Shown one piece after another: positions 8,562-17,725 of a stretch of DNA of 64,000 nt. The first letter of the stretch is position 1, and each line of letters starts with the position of its first letter. Under the pieces are notes generated by a model. The model ran no database searches, was not told where the DNA came from, and worked only from the letters and a program-made list of their open reading frames with translations. The position numbers and the translations under genes were made by a program. This DNA comes from Phycisphaerales bacterium UBA7800. GTDB taxonomy: Bacteria; Planctomycetota; Phycisphaerae; Phycisphaerales; Phycisphaeraceae. The stretch covers positions 7,070 to 71,069 of the forward strand of contig DLCK01000058.1 in NCBI GenBank assembly GCA_002480565.1, written 5' to 3'.

Positions 8562-9548
8562 ATGCCCCGTAACCTGATGCAGTTAATCTGTCTGATCTTC
8601 CTTTGTTTATTCAGTATTGATACGGCATTGGCGCAATCCTGGGCTGAACGGGTTGCAGCGGTCAAACGCAAACGAGCACAAGCACAGCAACAGGAGATGA
8701 CTGCCAAGCATCCAACGGTGATGATGCGTCAGGTTCTACCTGCGGTGGACTTTAATCAGACTTCATTGAAAAATGCCATCGATTGGTGGCGAGAATCTGT
8801 AGGCGTGTCCATGCTTGTGGATTGGAATGCACTTGAGCTTGAAGGTGTTGACAGTGGCAAGCCCATCACTTTAAGTCTTCGCAATGCACCTGCCAATATT
8901 GTATTGGACATTATCCTCGAACTGGCTTCTGAGGAATTCAAACTTTATCACTATGAAACCCAATGGTATGTCCAGATACTCACCCGCCAACAGATCCTCA
9001 AGAAAACACAAACCCGGATGTATGACGTCCGAGACCTGTTGGTTCAGATTCCCAACTACCGAAACCGTGCTCCTAAAATGGGACTCAGTGAAGCACTGAG
9101 TAATACGTCATCCGTAGGTGGTTCGTCGAATAACAGTGCAGGTGGCTCTTCCACATCTTTGTTTGAAGATTCCGACACGGATACAAGCGACACAAAACGT
9201 CCGACACAAAAGGATCGTGCTTTGGAATTAATGGACTTGATTCGCAATACGATAGAAACAGATATCTGGATTGCCAACGGTGGTTACTACTCATCCATCA
9301 CATTCTTCAATGGCATGTTAGTGGTCAAAGCACCGGAATTCGTACACCGACAGATCGGTTCACCAACCATCAGTCTATTGGGGCCTAACCGCAGTGGCGG
9401 GAAGTTGGATCAAGCAAGCAGATATCAAACCGGCAAAGCAGTCAAAGCCACAGGCAGCAGTTACTCATCAAACGGTAAAAGCAACGTCTCAGCAATACAG
9501 GATAAAGCAGCCAGTACCAATGTCTCGGCGGTAGGTGTAAGTAAGTAA
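8562..9548 (+). CDS. Secreted protein with one STN-like domain
   Basis: The 328-residue protein carries a signal peptide (residues 1-24, ending TALAQ). One STN-like domain follows at residues about 65-155, with LKNAIDWWRESVGVSMLVDW, then GKPITLSLRNAPANIVLDII and a TRMYDVRDLL strand. It is clearly related to each half of the upstream 462-residue protein. A Ser/Gly/Asn-rich stretch (residues about 185-220) separates it from a second small folded part that contains ISFFNGMLVVKAPEF-like residues (FFNGMLVVKAPEFVHRQI). The tail is Ser/Gly/Lys rich. The ATG has AAGGAG 10 bases upstream. It probably works with its neighbour in the cell envelope; the function is not known. Confidence 0.65.
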   Translation: MPRNLMQLICLIFLCLFSIDTALAQSWAERVAAVKRKRAQAQQQEMTAKHPTVMMRQVLPAVDFNQTSLKNAIDWWRESVGVSMLVDWNALELEGVDSGKPITLSLRNAPANIVLDIILELASEEFKLYHYETQWYVQILTRQQILKKTQTRMYDVRDLLVQIPNYRNRAPKMGLSEALSNTSSVGGSSNNSAGGSSTSLFEDSDTDTSDTKRPTQKDRALELMDLIRNTIETDIWIANGGYYSSITFFNGMLVVKAPEFVHRQIGSPTISLLGPNRSGGKLDQASRYQTGKAVKATGSSYSSNGKSNVSAIQDKAASTNVSAVGVSK

Positions 9549-9576
9549 ATTTTGATGTTGTTGGCCGATATGTCTA

Positions 9577-10182
9577 TCAAGATGTGACGACTGCATCAGC
9601 AGGTGTGTCGGTTGCAACCTCAGAGTCAGGCTGGCCCATCCCGGTCTTCTCTTCAATCATCCGCAGAATCTGTTCGGTATTTTCGGTATGCATCTTCCAA
9701 TCATCCAGTAGGATGTGTCCCTTTTTGCCATCGTGTTCATATTGGACGATTACGATGCCTTTTTTCTGCCAACGTGATTTATCCAGTTTGGTGATCGCAT
9801 CAAAGGGGATGGTTTTTCCTTTGTTGGCACTGATTCCATCATCATCACAGGTGACACATCGCCCAAGAGATCGTAACGTCGCAATCCCGAAGATCAGACC
9901 GACGGGCATTGCTGCCAACCCCAGGATTCGTTGGAGCCAGATATCCGAGTCTGATTTGGGGGATTCAGGTTGAGCGGTCCAGCCGCGTTCTTGAGCATAA
10001 GCAGGCCACTGATCAACGCGACCTTCATCCTGAAATTGGATGTAGGCCTGAGCAACTTTTTGCTGATGCGGGTACCCGATAAAACCGTCATAACAGAACC
10101 AGAATCCGCCGATGAGTGTGATGATTGACACCACAACTAGTCGAGCCATGTATCCGGGACTGATTGATGCCTTGGTCTGCAT
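9577..10182 (-). CDS. Predicted inner-membrane protein with a PH-like tail
   Basis: The 201-residue protein has two hydrophobic segments (residues about 12-31 and 84-103). Between them is a 50-residue hydrophilic loop. After the second comes a short domain beginning RCVTCDDDGISANKG and continuing with IPFDAITKLDKSRWQKKGIVIV, a strand pattern resembling bacterial PH (DUF304-like) domains. The C-terminal tail is acidic. I do not recognise a named family. It converges on the STN-like cluster with only 28 bases between stops. Confidence 0.55.
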   Translation of the reverse strand: MQTKASISPGYMARLVVVSIITLIGGFWFCYDGFIGYPHQQKVAQAYIQFQDEGRVDQWPAYAQERGWTAQPESPKSDSDIWLQRILGLAAMPVGLIFGIATLRSLGRCVTCDDDGISANKGKTIPFDAITKLDKSRWQKKGIVIVQYEHDGKKGHILLDDWKMHTENTEQILRMIEEKTGMGQPDSEVATDTPADAVVTS

Positions 10183-10245
10183 AGCGATATCCTCAATTGC
10201 AAATCAATTGTTTTAGACACTTACTTTGTGTTTATCGGCAAAAAG

Positions 10246-10506
10246 TTACCGGCCCAACAGCCGATTCCAGAAATGTTCGGCCAAAGCTTTGGCGCCTGGG
10301 CGATTGCGGATCCAGTCAAACCCGCCCTGATCGACACGACGACGCGGGATTCTTGGGATTCGACGCTTGCCATTGAGCATGAACGACAGATACCTGTTAG
10401 TCGACTCAATCATCTGCCTGGGCGTTTGCGGCTCTGGAGCATCAGGGCCAAAGCGGATGCGGATACGAGGGATGCCATTTTTCGGGTAGATCACGATCTT
10501 TTCCAA
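10246..10506 (-). CDS. Hypothetical small basic protein
   Basis: An 86-residue frame starting with TTG at 10506 (or GTG at about 10494) encodes a basic Arg-rich protein: KNGIPRIRIRFGPDAPEPQTP, then MIESTNRYLSFMLNGKRRIP. A stop lies two codons before the TTG, so no longer form is possible. It fills the gap between the membrane protein and the SNase gene on the same strand. Composition is protein-like, but no family is recognised. The complementary strand also carries an open frame here, so coding is uncertain. Confidence 0.35.
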   Translation of the reverse strand: MEKIVIYPKNGIPRIRIRFGPDAPEPQTPRQMIESTNRYLSFMLNGKRRIPRIPRRRVDQGGFDWIRNRPGAKALAEHFWNRLLGR

Positions 10507-10618
10507 TACTCAACATCAACAGAATCAACAGAGAATCCAAGGTTTTTTTATTTACTTCTCAGATCAGTCATTGTCACAATTAGGCTAAACGCAAGCACCG
10601 AAACTGTCCAGTAAAATT

Positions 10619-11239
10619 TCAATGACTCGCTTTGGGAGTTGGTTTCTTCCAAAGTCCAACGCGGTTGAATTGAGCTTGCTGTTGAAGAATTTCAAAACGA
10701 TTCATGTGGTCATGGACAAATCGACGATCCGTTTTTGCTAAACCATGCAGTAATAATTGTTCATTAAGCATCAGACCATCCTCAAGGTAGACATAACAGA
10801 GCAATCGTCCATACCGTCCCCATACTCGCTGAGGCTGCAGGCCAATGCGGACTTGTTTGCCTTTGCAATGCTCTGATGTCCACGCCAAGGCTTCCAGGGC
10901 AAAAGGTTGATCGCCTGTCCCTTTTGACGCATTGGCGATTTCCGGGGTGTCAATCCCCCATAAACGAAGTCGAATCGTCTTGGAACCATCAGCTGTTTTA
11001 ATATCCAGCGTATCCCCATCCACAATACGATCCACTGCAAACCATCGCCCATCAAACTGACGGACCACATCCCCGGGATAGACAAAGAAACCCGCGTGAT
11101 CCGCGATGCAGATACCAGTAAATAGAGCAACACAACCCCATAGGATTAGCCATCGCCGGTGATGCTGTCGCTGCATCACTTCCGCCAAGGGTCGCAAAAC
11201 CTTTGTGGCATTATTTTTTGAATGAGGTTTTTGGGGCAT
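10619..11239 (-). CDS. Membrane-anchored thermonuclease-family (SNase-like) protein
   Basis: The 206-residue protein has one N-terminal membrane segment (residues about 31-48) and then an SNase-like OB fold. Visible family motifs are DRIVDGDTLDI, IRLRLWGIDTPE with the metal-ligand aspartate and catalytic arginine region, and QRVWGRYGRLLCYVYLEDG with the second arginine and Gly-Arg turn. The C-terminal part reads RVGLWKKP. Members hydrolyse DNA or RNA with calcium. Because of the anchor, the catalytic part most likely faces the periplasm. It is the first of several small minus-strand genes, with 11 bases to the next gene upstream. Confidence 0.85.
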   Translation of the reverse strand: MPQKPHSKNNATKVLRPLAEVMQRQHHRRWLILWGCVALFTGICIADHAGFFVYPGDVVRQFDGRWFAVDRIVDGDTLDIKTADGSKTIRLRLWGIDTPEIANASKGTGDQPFALEALAWTSEHCKGKQVRIGLQPQRVWGRYGRLLCYVYLEDGLMLNEQLLLHGLAKTDRRFVHDHMNRFEILQQQAQFNRVGLWKKPTPKASH

Positions 11240-11250
11240 CTTCTCGGCTG

Positions 11251-11694
11251 TCAGGAACCCACTGCCAAACGGTAATATCGCAACGTTGCCCCCAGGAGAA
11301 TGATAATGGCAGCCAAATGGATATTGATCATCATAGCCGTTTTGTCGGACTTGATAAGTTTACTCCAACGCATCCAGATCACACAGAACACCATCATGGC
11401 CAGTAAGACCTTCGTGCCGATGAGTGCATTGCCCAAAGCGCCGATGGCTTTGTACTTGTCATTGGTGATTACCCAAGTGAACGTGCCACTGATAATCAGT
11501 CCGAGGATCGCAACCCATTGAAATTTGAGTATCAGACCACGAAAAGCGTTGATAAACGTCTCCGCAGCTTCAGAGTCCAACACCTTACGCGCGATGCGTT
11601 GGCCGAGCATGTTGTAAAGTAAACCACCAACTAAAGCGATGAAACTCAGCACATGCACATAACGCATGACGATAATGAGGACGGGATTGTTCAT
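11251..11694 (-). CDS. Four-helix membrane protein, CopD-like
   Basis: From the ATG at 11694 the protein has 147 residues and four membrane helices (about 5-27, 50-72, 80-102 and 119-137). An early histidine (RYVHVLSFIALVGG) resembles the haem or copper-ligand histidines of CopD and related short membrane proteins. A frame upstream to a TTG at 11712 adds six residues with no support. The assignment to CopD-like proteins rests on topology and the histidine position. A 12-base gap separates its stop from the start of the SNase gene, suggesting co-transcription. Confidence 0.55.
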   Translation of the reverse strand: MNNPVLIIVMRYVHVLSFIALVGGLLYNMLGQRIARKVLDSEAAETFINAFRGLILKFQWVAILGLIISGTFTWVITNDKYKAIGALGNALIGTKVLLAMMVFCVIWMRWSKLIKSDKTAMMINIHLAAIIILLGATLRYYRLAVGS

Positions 11695-11758
11695 GTGCGT
11701 AGCGTACAACAATCACCATCAAAATGACAAGTCAATTCGAGATCGCAAGAGGGTTGGT

Positions 11759-12085
11759 TTAAAGAAGCTCCGTCTTAAGGAGTGTCAACAGCATCACACA
11801 TGGCGTGGACGCAGATATTGAATGAGGCAGGTTGGCAGGCATATAGGACAATGTGCCAGGCTTGGCGTCGATTTTCTCCTCGCCCAGTGTCCATTGTGCT
11901 TCACCGCTGATCTGCTGAATCATGGCAGGGACAGCGGCTGTATGTTCGGACAACTCCTGCCCCTGGGCGAAACCGAATAACACCAGTTTGGTGAATTCAT
12001 CTTGAGCCAGTGTCAGGCTCAGAGTGCCCTTCTCTGGGATTTGAACGGCATTGGCAAGGTCGGATATGGTTATTGCTGTGGACAT
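11759..12085 (-). CDS. Cupin-domain protein
   Basis: The 108-residue protein is a single small cupin barrel: FAQGQELSEHTAAVPAMIQQISGEAQWTLG is motif 1 with the histidine retained, and KPGTLSYMPANLPHSI is motif 2 with its histidine. Small cupins bind a metal and can be sensors, isomerases or oxygenases; the reaction is not predictable here. The ATG at 12085 is preceded by AGGAG, and the TTG just upstream in the same frame is not needed. It lies downstream of uvrA in the sense of opposite gene order on the same strand, with a 70-base gap. Confidence 0.75.
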   Translation of the reverse strand: MSTAITISDLANAVQIPEKGTLSLTLAQDEFTKLVLFGFAQGQELSEHTAAVPAMIQQISGEAQWTLGEEKIDAKPGTLSYMPANLPHSISASTPCVMLLTLLKTELL

Positions 12086-12156
12086 CAAAGTCTCCTGTGT
12101 AAAACTGCATGGTAGAGACTTGTGTTTAAAAAACCTTGTCTTGGATCAAGAATCAC

Positions 12157-15108
12157 TTACTTGAGCATCGACTTGAGATACTGGCCGGTGAATGATTTTT
12201 TATTCTTGGCCACATCCTCCGGAGTCCCCTGGGCGACTAGTGTTCCGCCTCGATTACCACCTTCTGGCCCAAGATCGATTACCCAATCCGCATTCTTGAT
12301 GACATCCAGATTATGCTCAATGACAATGACGGTATTGCCAGCATCAGCAAGTTGATGAAGTACTTCCAACAGCTTGGCAATATCCGCAAAATGCAATCCG
12401 GTTGTCGGTTCGTCGAGGATGTAGAGCGTATGGCCGGTAGAGCGTTTGCCCAACTCCGAAGCAAGTTTAACACGCTGCGCTTCACCGCCTGAAAGCGTTG
12501 TCGAACTCTGGCCCAGCTGGACGTAACTGAGTCCAACGTCATTGACCGCAGTGAGCATGCGATGCACATCGGGAATATTTTCGAAAAAGGCGAGTGCTTC
12601 CTCCACAGTCATATGCAACACATCTGCGATGTTCTTATGACGATAGCTGATTTCCAACGTCTCGCGGTTATAGCGTGTACCACCACATGTCTCACATTGC
12701 ACAAATACATCGGGCAGAAAGTGCATCTCAATTTTTTTGACACCTTGCCCTTGGCATGCTTCGCATCGCCCACCCTTGACATTGAAACTGAATCGTCCTG
12801 GCAGGTAACCACGGATTTTGGATTCACGCGTCTGGGTAAAAAGCTTGCGGACACTATCAAACACGCCGGTATAGGTTGCAGGATTCGAGCGTGGTGTTCT
12901 GCCAATGGGTGACTGATCGACTTCGATGATACGGTCAACGTGTTTGAGGTTTAACACCTTGTCATGTTTGCCGGGTTTGTCCTTGGAATTATGCAATTCC
13001 TTTCGGACAGCTCGAAGGAGAATTTGATTTACGAGTGTACTCTTGCCAGAACCAGAGACACCCGTCACACAGACCAGTCCGCCAAGCGGGAAGGCTGCAT
13101 CAATTCCCTTAAGGTTGTTCTCCGAAGCACCCGTGATGGTCAAAGCGTGTTTGTGATCCAGTTCACGTCGCTTGTCCGGGATCGTGAGTTTCATCTTGCC
13201 TGTGAGGTACTTGCCGGTCATCGAGTCTTTGCACTTGGACAGGTCTTTGATGCTGCCTTGGGCGACAACCGTACCCCCGTGACGTCCTGGGCCGGGCCCG
13301 ATATCAATGACATAGTCGGCAGCACGGATGGTGTCCTCATCATGCTCAACCACCAGAACCGTATTACCAATATCGGTCAGGTGTCTGAGGGTGTTGATAA
13401 GCCGATCGTTATCGCGTTGATGCAAACCAATGGTGGGTTCATCCAACACATAACAACAGCCCACGAGTCCAGAACCGACCTGCGTGGCAAGGCGGATGCG
13501 TTGTCCCTCACCACCTGAAAGGGTTCCCGTTGCTCGATTAAGGTTCAAGTAACTCAGTCCGACGGACATCATGAAGCCAAGTCTTGCCTGGACTTCCTTG
13601 AGAATTGGAGCAGCAATTTGTTGTTGCTCGTCATTGAGGACAAGGTTCTCAAAGAACTGGGCAGCATGTTCAATGGTCATATCGGTGACATCTTGAATGT
13701 TGAACAGGCGCGGGTATCCAAGTGTGGCGCCGCTGCCATCTTCAACCATCCATTGCGACTCGATAAAAACATGTAACGCTTCGGTTTTCAGACGTGCTCC
13801 ACTGCAGACTTCACAGGCCGCTTCGGAAAGGTATTCGTGAAGGTATGTTTTGACGTATTCACTGTCGGTGTTTTCCCAACGACGTTGCATGTGTGGGATG
13901 ACACCTTCGAACTTGTAGCCAAACTTTTTGACATCACGGTCTGTAGTGCCATGAATAAGTATCCGGCGTGCGGTCTTGGTGAGTTTCTTGAATGGTGTCT
14001 TGGCATCGACTTCGAAATATTTGCAGAATTTTTTGAGCAGTCGACTGTAAAAGACATTGCTACGCTTGCCTCCGGAACGCCATGCATCAATCGCGCCTTC
14101 GCTGATACTTTTTTCTTTATCAGGGACGATCAGGTCTTCGTCGAATTCCAACACAATCCCAAGGCCACTACACTTGGGGCAAGCGCCATAGGGACTGTTA
14201 AAACTAAACAGCCGCGGTTCCATGTCCTGCAAACTCGACTCTGGGTGATGCGGGCAGGAATACTTCTCAGAGTAAAGCGTATCCGCCCATTCATCTTTGG
14301 CTTTGTCCTTGAGTTCACTGACAATAATCAATCCCTCAGAAGTCCGTAGTGCCAGCTCCACGGAGTCTGCTACGCGATTGCGGACTTCACCGTTTGGATC
14401 ATCAGTTGCATCTTTGACGATGATACGGTCGACCACAGCTTCGATGTTATGAGCTTTGTACCGGTCGAGTTTCATGACCTTACCGTCTTCACTGTCGCTA
14501 CCTGCCTGTCGCAGATCGACGACGGTTCCGTTGACACGTGCACGGACGAATCCTTGCTTGACGAGTCCGTCGAAGACTTCTTTGTGATTACCTTTTTTGC
14601 CACGAATGACCGGCGATAAAAGCATTAATCTTGAACCGGCAGTAAGCGCCATGATCTGGTCGATAATTTGGGTAGCGGATTGGCTTTCAATGAGATGACC
14701 GCATGGCTTGCCATCCTCATCCACATGCCAGCATCGTGGCTGACCACCGCGAGCAAAAAGCAGTCGAAGGTAGTCGTATATCTCCGTGGTGGTAGCCACG
14801 GTGGATCGTGGGTTATGCGATGCCGATCGCTGCTCAATGGCAATTGTCGGCGGGAGTCCTTCGATGGATTCAATGTCGGGCTTCTGGAGTTGGTCGAGGA
14901 ATTGACGGGCGTATGCCGAAAGGGACTCAACATACTTGCGTTGCCCCTCAGCATAGATAGTGTCGAATGCGAGGGTGCTTTTACCACTGCCTGACAAACC
15001 GGTGATGACCACCAATTGATCGCGTGGGATATCCAAGTCGACCTTTTTGAGATTGTGCTCATTGGCACCACGAATGGAGATAAACTTTTGACTGCTATTG
15101 CTGGGCAT
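12157..15108 (-). CDS. uvrA: Excinuclease ABC subunit A (UvrA)
   Basis: The 983-residue protein is the DNA-damage sensor of nucleotide excision repair and loads UvrB onto lesions. Two ABC ATPase modules are complete: Walker A GLSGSGKST (residues 37-45) and GVSGSGKST in the second half, with signatures LSGGEGQRIRLA and LSGGEAQRVKLA. The C-terminal zinc module keeps CEAC and CETC. In the first zinc module, usually CxxC-x19-CxxC, the leading pair reads CPHH, so the second ligand would be histidine. The length is slightly above the usual 940 residues. It is read from its own promoter in the 270-base gap upstream. Assignment is certain. Confidence 0.97.
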   Translation of the reverse strand: MPSNSSQKFISIRGANEHNLKKVDLDIPRDQLVVITGLSGSGKSTLAFDTIYAEGQRKYVESLSAYARQFLDQLQKPDIESIEGLPPTIAIEQRSASHNPRSTVATTTEIYDYLRLLFARGGQPRCWHVDEDGKPCGHLIESQSATQIIDQIMALTAGSRLMLLSPVIRGKKGNHKEVFDGLVKQGFVRARVNGTVVDLRQAGSDSEDGKVMKLDRYKAHNIEAVVDRIIVKDATDDPNGEVRNRVADSVELALRTSEGLIIVSELKDKAKDEWADTLYSEKYSCPHHPESSLQDMEPRLFSFNSPYGACPKCSGLGIVLEFDEDLIVPDKEKSISEGAIDAWRSGGKRSNVFYSRLLKKFCKYFEVDAKTPFKKLTKTARRILIHGTTDRDVKKFGYKFEGVIPHMQRRWENTDSEYVKTYLHEYLSEAACEVCSGARLKTEALHVFIESQWMVEDGSGATLGYPRLFNIQDVTDMTIEHAAQFFENLVLNDEQQQIAAPILKEVQARLGFMMSVGLSYLNLNRATGTLSGGEGQRIRLATQVGSGLVGCCYVLDEPTIGLHQRDNDRLINTLRHLTDIGNTVLVVEHDEDTIRAADYVIDIGPGPGRHGGTVVAQGSIKDLSKCKDSMTGKYLTGKMKLTIPDKRRELDHKHALTITGASENNLKGIDAAFPLGGLVCVTGVSGSGKSTLVNQILLRAVRKELHNSKDKPGKHDKVLNLKHVDRIIEVDQSPIGRTPRSNPATYTGVFDSVRKLFTQTRESKIRGYLPGRFSFNVKGGRCEACQGQGVKKIEMHFLPDVFVQCETCGGTRYNRETLEISYRHKNIADVLHMTVEEALAFFENIPDVHRMLTAVNDVGLSYVQLGQSSTTLSGGEAQRVKLASELGKRSTGHTLYILDEPTTGLHFADIAKLLEVLHQLADAGNTVIVIEHNLDVIKNADWVIDLGPEGGNRGGTLVAQGTPEDVAKNKKSFTGQYLKSMLK

Positions 15109-15318
15109 GGAGTTGGCTCGATCCTTGAACTGTCCCCGGATGGTTTATTTCATAAGGTGCTTGACGAGTTCCGTCTCGACATTAGTATGTTAGGTTAATT
15201 TTAGCGTCTTGCAAATTGGGTCCGCTAAATTGGGATGGTTCTATCTGAGGGCCATCCTTGACGTACGATAAATTTTTGGAGTGCTAAACCGCAAGCGGTT
15301 TGAAACGAAGACGTGTAA
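15109..15318. other. Upstream region of uvrA
   Basis: No gene is visible. The stretch must hold the uvrA promoter. A small perfect hairpin, AAACCGC (15286-15292) and GCGGTTT (15295-15301), has no U-run and no obvious role; I see no clear LexA-type operator. Confidence 0.35.
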
Positions 15319-15353
15319 TAAAAAACGGGTCGCCGTGTAGGGCAACCCGTTTT
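15319..15353 (-). terminator. Rho-independent terminator of rpsR
   Basis: AAAACGGGT (15322-15330) pairs with ACCCGTTTT (15345-15353), extended inward by GCC/GGC. On the minus strand it is followed by TTTTTATTA. It stands 27 bases after the rpsR stop. Confidence 0.85.
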
Positions 15354-15379
15354 AAAATTCTGATTCCAATCACTCGGTA

Positions 15380-15619
15380 TTACATGGTAGCCGAGGTGAA
15401 GGGCAGCAGGGCCATGTGACGAGCCCGCTTGATGGCGTCCGCGACCATGCGTTGTTCGCGTGCATTGAGTCCGGTGCGCTTACGCCCCTGGATCTTACCG
15501 TTGGGGGTGAGCATGCGACGCAGGGTTTCGACATCACGGTAATCGACGTAGGTGACGCCGTTGCTGGATGTTTTGACTGGGCTGACGCGTGGTTGATTGA
15601 AGTTCTGGAATTCTGCCAT
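15380..15619 (-). CDS. rpsR: 30S ribosomal protein bS18
   Basis: The 79-residue protein carries the bS18 core: a strand region ending VTYVDYRDVETLRRML, then GKIQGRKRTGLNAREQR, and the C-terminal helix with AIKRARHMALLPFTSA. bS18 binds bS6 on the small-subunit platform. The ATG at 15619 has a strong GGAGGAAAC ribosome-binding site; the frame is open further upstream but without support. Unlike the common rpsF-ssb-rpsR-rplI order, this copy stands alone between uvrA and the Nif3-family gene. Confidence 0.95.
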   Translation of the reverse strand: MAEFQNFNQPRVSPVKTSSNGVTYVDYRDVETLRRMLTPNGKIQGRKRTGLNAREQRMVADAIKRARHMALLPFTSATM

Positions 15620-15731
15620 GGTGTTTCCTCCGTCATGGTCTGTGTGTGGCCCGGCCAAATGGTCACGGGCGACGGTTTAAAATTACAAGTCAAGCATTGT
15701 ATGGAGTTGCTCAAGAGTTGGCAAGTCCCAA

Positions 15732-16850
15732 TCACCCAAATGAACTGGGCGGCATGTCTGCTTGACTTACCTGCCATTGGACGGTGCGTGCCCCCTGCTC
15801 AACGAGCATGTCCCGAAGCCTAGGCAGAAACGGTCTTTCGGTCTGCGTATGCCCAGCTAGCAGAACACTAATGCCGCGATCTACGGCAGCGAGCACATCA
15901 TGATGTCGCATTTCACCGGTGATAAACAGGTCGATATCCCCTGCTGATTCCAACAATGATCCACCGGCACCGGCACAGATTCCAATTTTACGGATACTGT
16001 GGCTGGCTTTACCGACAGCTTTGGCAATATCGAGTGTCCGAACACCCAGATGTTTTTTGAGTCTGCTGATACAGGTGTTGAGTGTCAGGGATTTTTCGAC
16101 GGTTAAAATTCGCCCCATTCCTTGAGATGACTCCGTTGGTAGATTATGTAATGCAATGATGTCGTATGCCGGTTCCTCGTAGGGATGGGCATCCCGTAAC
16201 GCATTGATGACCGCAGGAAGCACACTGGCTGGTGTGACCATTTCCAGGCGGGCTTCAGGGACGTGTTCGAGCTTTTGTGCTTTTCCCACTGCTGGCTTGG
16301 ATTTGCGATTGCCCTTAAATGTGCCGGTTCCACCGGTGATGAAGCTGCATTGTTCGTAGTTGCCGATTTGTCCTGCCCCTGCTTGAGCCATGGCAATTCG
16401 AACCTGATCCAGATTTACATGCGGGACAAACGTGATGAGTTTGAACTGTTTTCGAACTGGACCACTTGAGGGCTCGATCGGTCGCGTGCTTCCATTGCCA
16501 AAGGGTTCACAAAGCCAGTCATTAACGCCTCCAGAAGCTGCGTCCAATGCGGTATGTGGCGAATAGATGGCGATTTTCTTTTCAATCGCACGTAAAACTA
16601 TCCGCGATTTGGTGTCGGCGTCGGTGACAGTTTTCAGAGCCTTGAAAACTGGCGGATGATAAGCCAGGATCAAGCCAGCTTTGACTGATATGGCTTCTTC
16701 AAGGACCGCTTCGGTCAGGTCAATACACATGAGTGCTTTGCGTACATTCGCGGATCGATTACCCACCAGCAGTCCGACGTTGTCCCATGATTCTGCCAGG
16801 TGAACTGGTGCGATCTTGTTGAGTATGCCTGTGATTTGATCCAGTTTCAT
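15732..16850 (-). CDS. Nif3-like dinuclear metal centre protein
   Basis: The 372-residue protein belongs to the long Nif3 class, with a PII-like insert of about 100 residues between the two halves. The N-terminal half shows AESWDNVGLLVG, ILAYHPPVF with a metal-binding histidine, and IYSPHTALDA with a second. The C-terminal half shows DLFITGEMRHHDVLAA and LLAGHTQTERPFLP, supplying the remaining histidine and glutamate ligands. Members form toroidal hexamers; some have been annotated as GTP cyclohydrolase I type 2, but the physiological reaction is unsettled. It lies upstream of rpsR on the same strand with a 112-base gap. Confidence 0.9.
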   Translation of the reverse strand: MKLDQITGILNKIAPVHLAESWDNVGLLVGNRSANVRKALMCIDLTEAVLEEAISVKAGLILAYHPPVFKALKTVTDADTKSRIVLRAIEKKIAIYSPHTALDAASGGVNDWLCEPFGNGSTRPIEPSSGPVRKQFKLITFVPHVNLDQVRIAMAQAGAGQIGNYEQCSFITGGTGTFKGNRKSKPAVGKAQKLEHVPEARLEMVTPASVLPAVINALRDAHPYEEPAYDIIALHNLPTESSQGMGRILTVEKSLTLNTCISRLKKHLGVRTLDIAKAVGKASHSIRKIGICAGAGGSLLESAGDIDLFITGEMRHHDVLAAVDRGISVLLAGHTQTERPFLPRLRDMLVEQGARTVQWQVSQADMPPSSFG

Positions 16851-16943
16851 GGATAAAAGTACTCCGGATTGATGCAGAAAGTTATAGATACCGATGACTA
16901 TAAGCCGATAACAAGTTTAACAGGTTTAACTGAGGTGTTGTTG

Positions 16944-17651
16944 ATGTCCCAAACCGTCAATCCGTTAAAACAAGATATCCCCGGCCTGCCTCGCAAGCCG
17001 TTAACTCATCAGCAGCAGCTTGATGCGATCAGTCGTGTCCAAAGTCAGGCTGAAGCACGCGTGGAGTTAGGGCTCAAATTATTCAAGGCTGCGGAGAACC
17101 ATACACGGAGCCAGAACAAAATGCTTGAACAAATCAAAGCCGAGCAGCAGCAACTCCGGGATCAGGTCAATGAAGATGTCGCCAAAAGCCTGCACACCTA
17201 TGACCAATGGGTCGGGCAGATGGACGAAAACTTTACCCGATCCCTTCAAAATCTTGAATCCAAAATTGAAAAGCTCCAGGAAAACTGGATGGCTACGCAA
17301 CAACGGATCGAGGCAATGATCGAGCGATCCGCAGAAATGTTTGCACTGACGCATGGCATGGACAATCCAGTCTCGCCAGAAGCACTCAAGACCGAGGTTC
17401 CCACCGAGCCCCCGCATGCCATCTCCATCGCACCAGCTGAGGTAACAGAACAACAGGAATCCGTTGATCCTCCACAAGCCGATGAATCTATGGCAGACCC
17501 GCAAACACAGCAAGCAATATCACCTGACACTGACAAAGTGACTCAGGACACCATAAACCAACCCCGCTTGAAGGCAGAAAACGGTGCGATGTATACCGAT
17601 CTGATCAAGCAGTTGCGTCAACGGGCGGACGAGAGGAAGTCGGAGGAGTAG
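16944..17651 (+). CDS. Hypothetical coiled-coil protein
   Basis: From the ATG at 16944, which follows GAGGTG at good spacing, the protein has 235 residues; the open frame extends back to 16869 but would run into the promoter of the divergent Nif3-family gene. Residues about 20-125 are heptad-rich and Gln/Glu-rich, predicting a long coiled coil (LEQIKAEQQQLRDQVNEDV, LESKIEKLQENW). Residues about 140-200 are Pro/Glu/Gln/Thr rich and disordered. A short C-terminal helix YTDLIKQLRQRADERK ends the protein. There is no signal peptide. The function is unknown. Confidence 0.65.
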   Translation: MSQTVNPLKQDIPGLPRKPLTHQQQLDAISRVQSQAEARVELGLKLFKAAENHTRSQNKMLEQIKAEQQQLRDQVNEDVAKSLHTYDQWVGQMDENFTRSLQNLESKIEKLQENWMATQQRIEAMIERSAEMFALTHGMDNPVSPEALKTEVPTEPPHAISIAPAEVTEQQESVDPPQADESMADPQTQQAISPDTDKVTQDTINQPRLKAENGAMYTDLIKQLRQRADERKSEE

Positions 17652-17694
17652 TTCCCGATTTGAATCGGACACGTCCAATACTCTCGGAGAAAGA

Positions 17695-17725
17695 AGCCCG
17701 GCCATGTGTCGGGCTTTATTTTTAT
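17695..17725. terminator. Rho-independent terminator between convergent genes
   Basis: AGCCCG (17695-17700) and CGGGCT (17710-17715) form the stem, with GCC/TGT-type loop sequence, followed on the plus strand by TTATTTTTATTT. It ends the coiled-coil gene and overlaps the purN stop region. Confidence 0.75.

Noticed and set aside
10228..10614. A 128-codon plus-strand frame opposite the small basic ORF
   Set aside because: It lacks a ribosome-binding site, has random composition and would converge into the SNase gene; the minus-strand frame fits the local gene direction better, though weakly.
12964..14349. Plus-strand frames of 170-184 codons within uvrA
   Set aside because: They are antisense to conserved ATPase and zinc motifs of UvrA.
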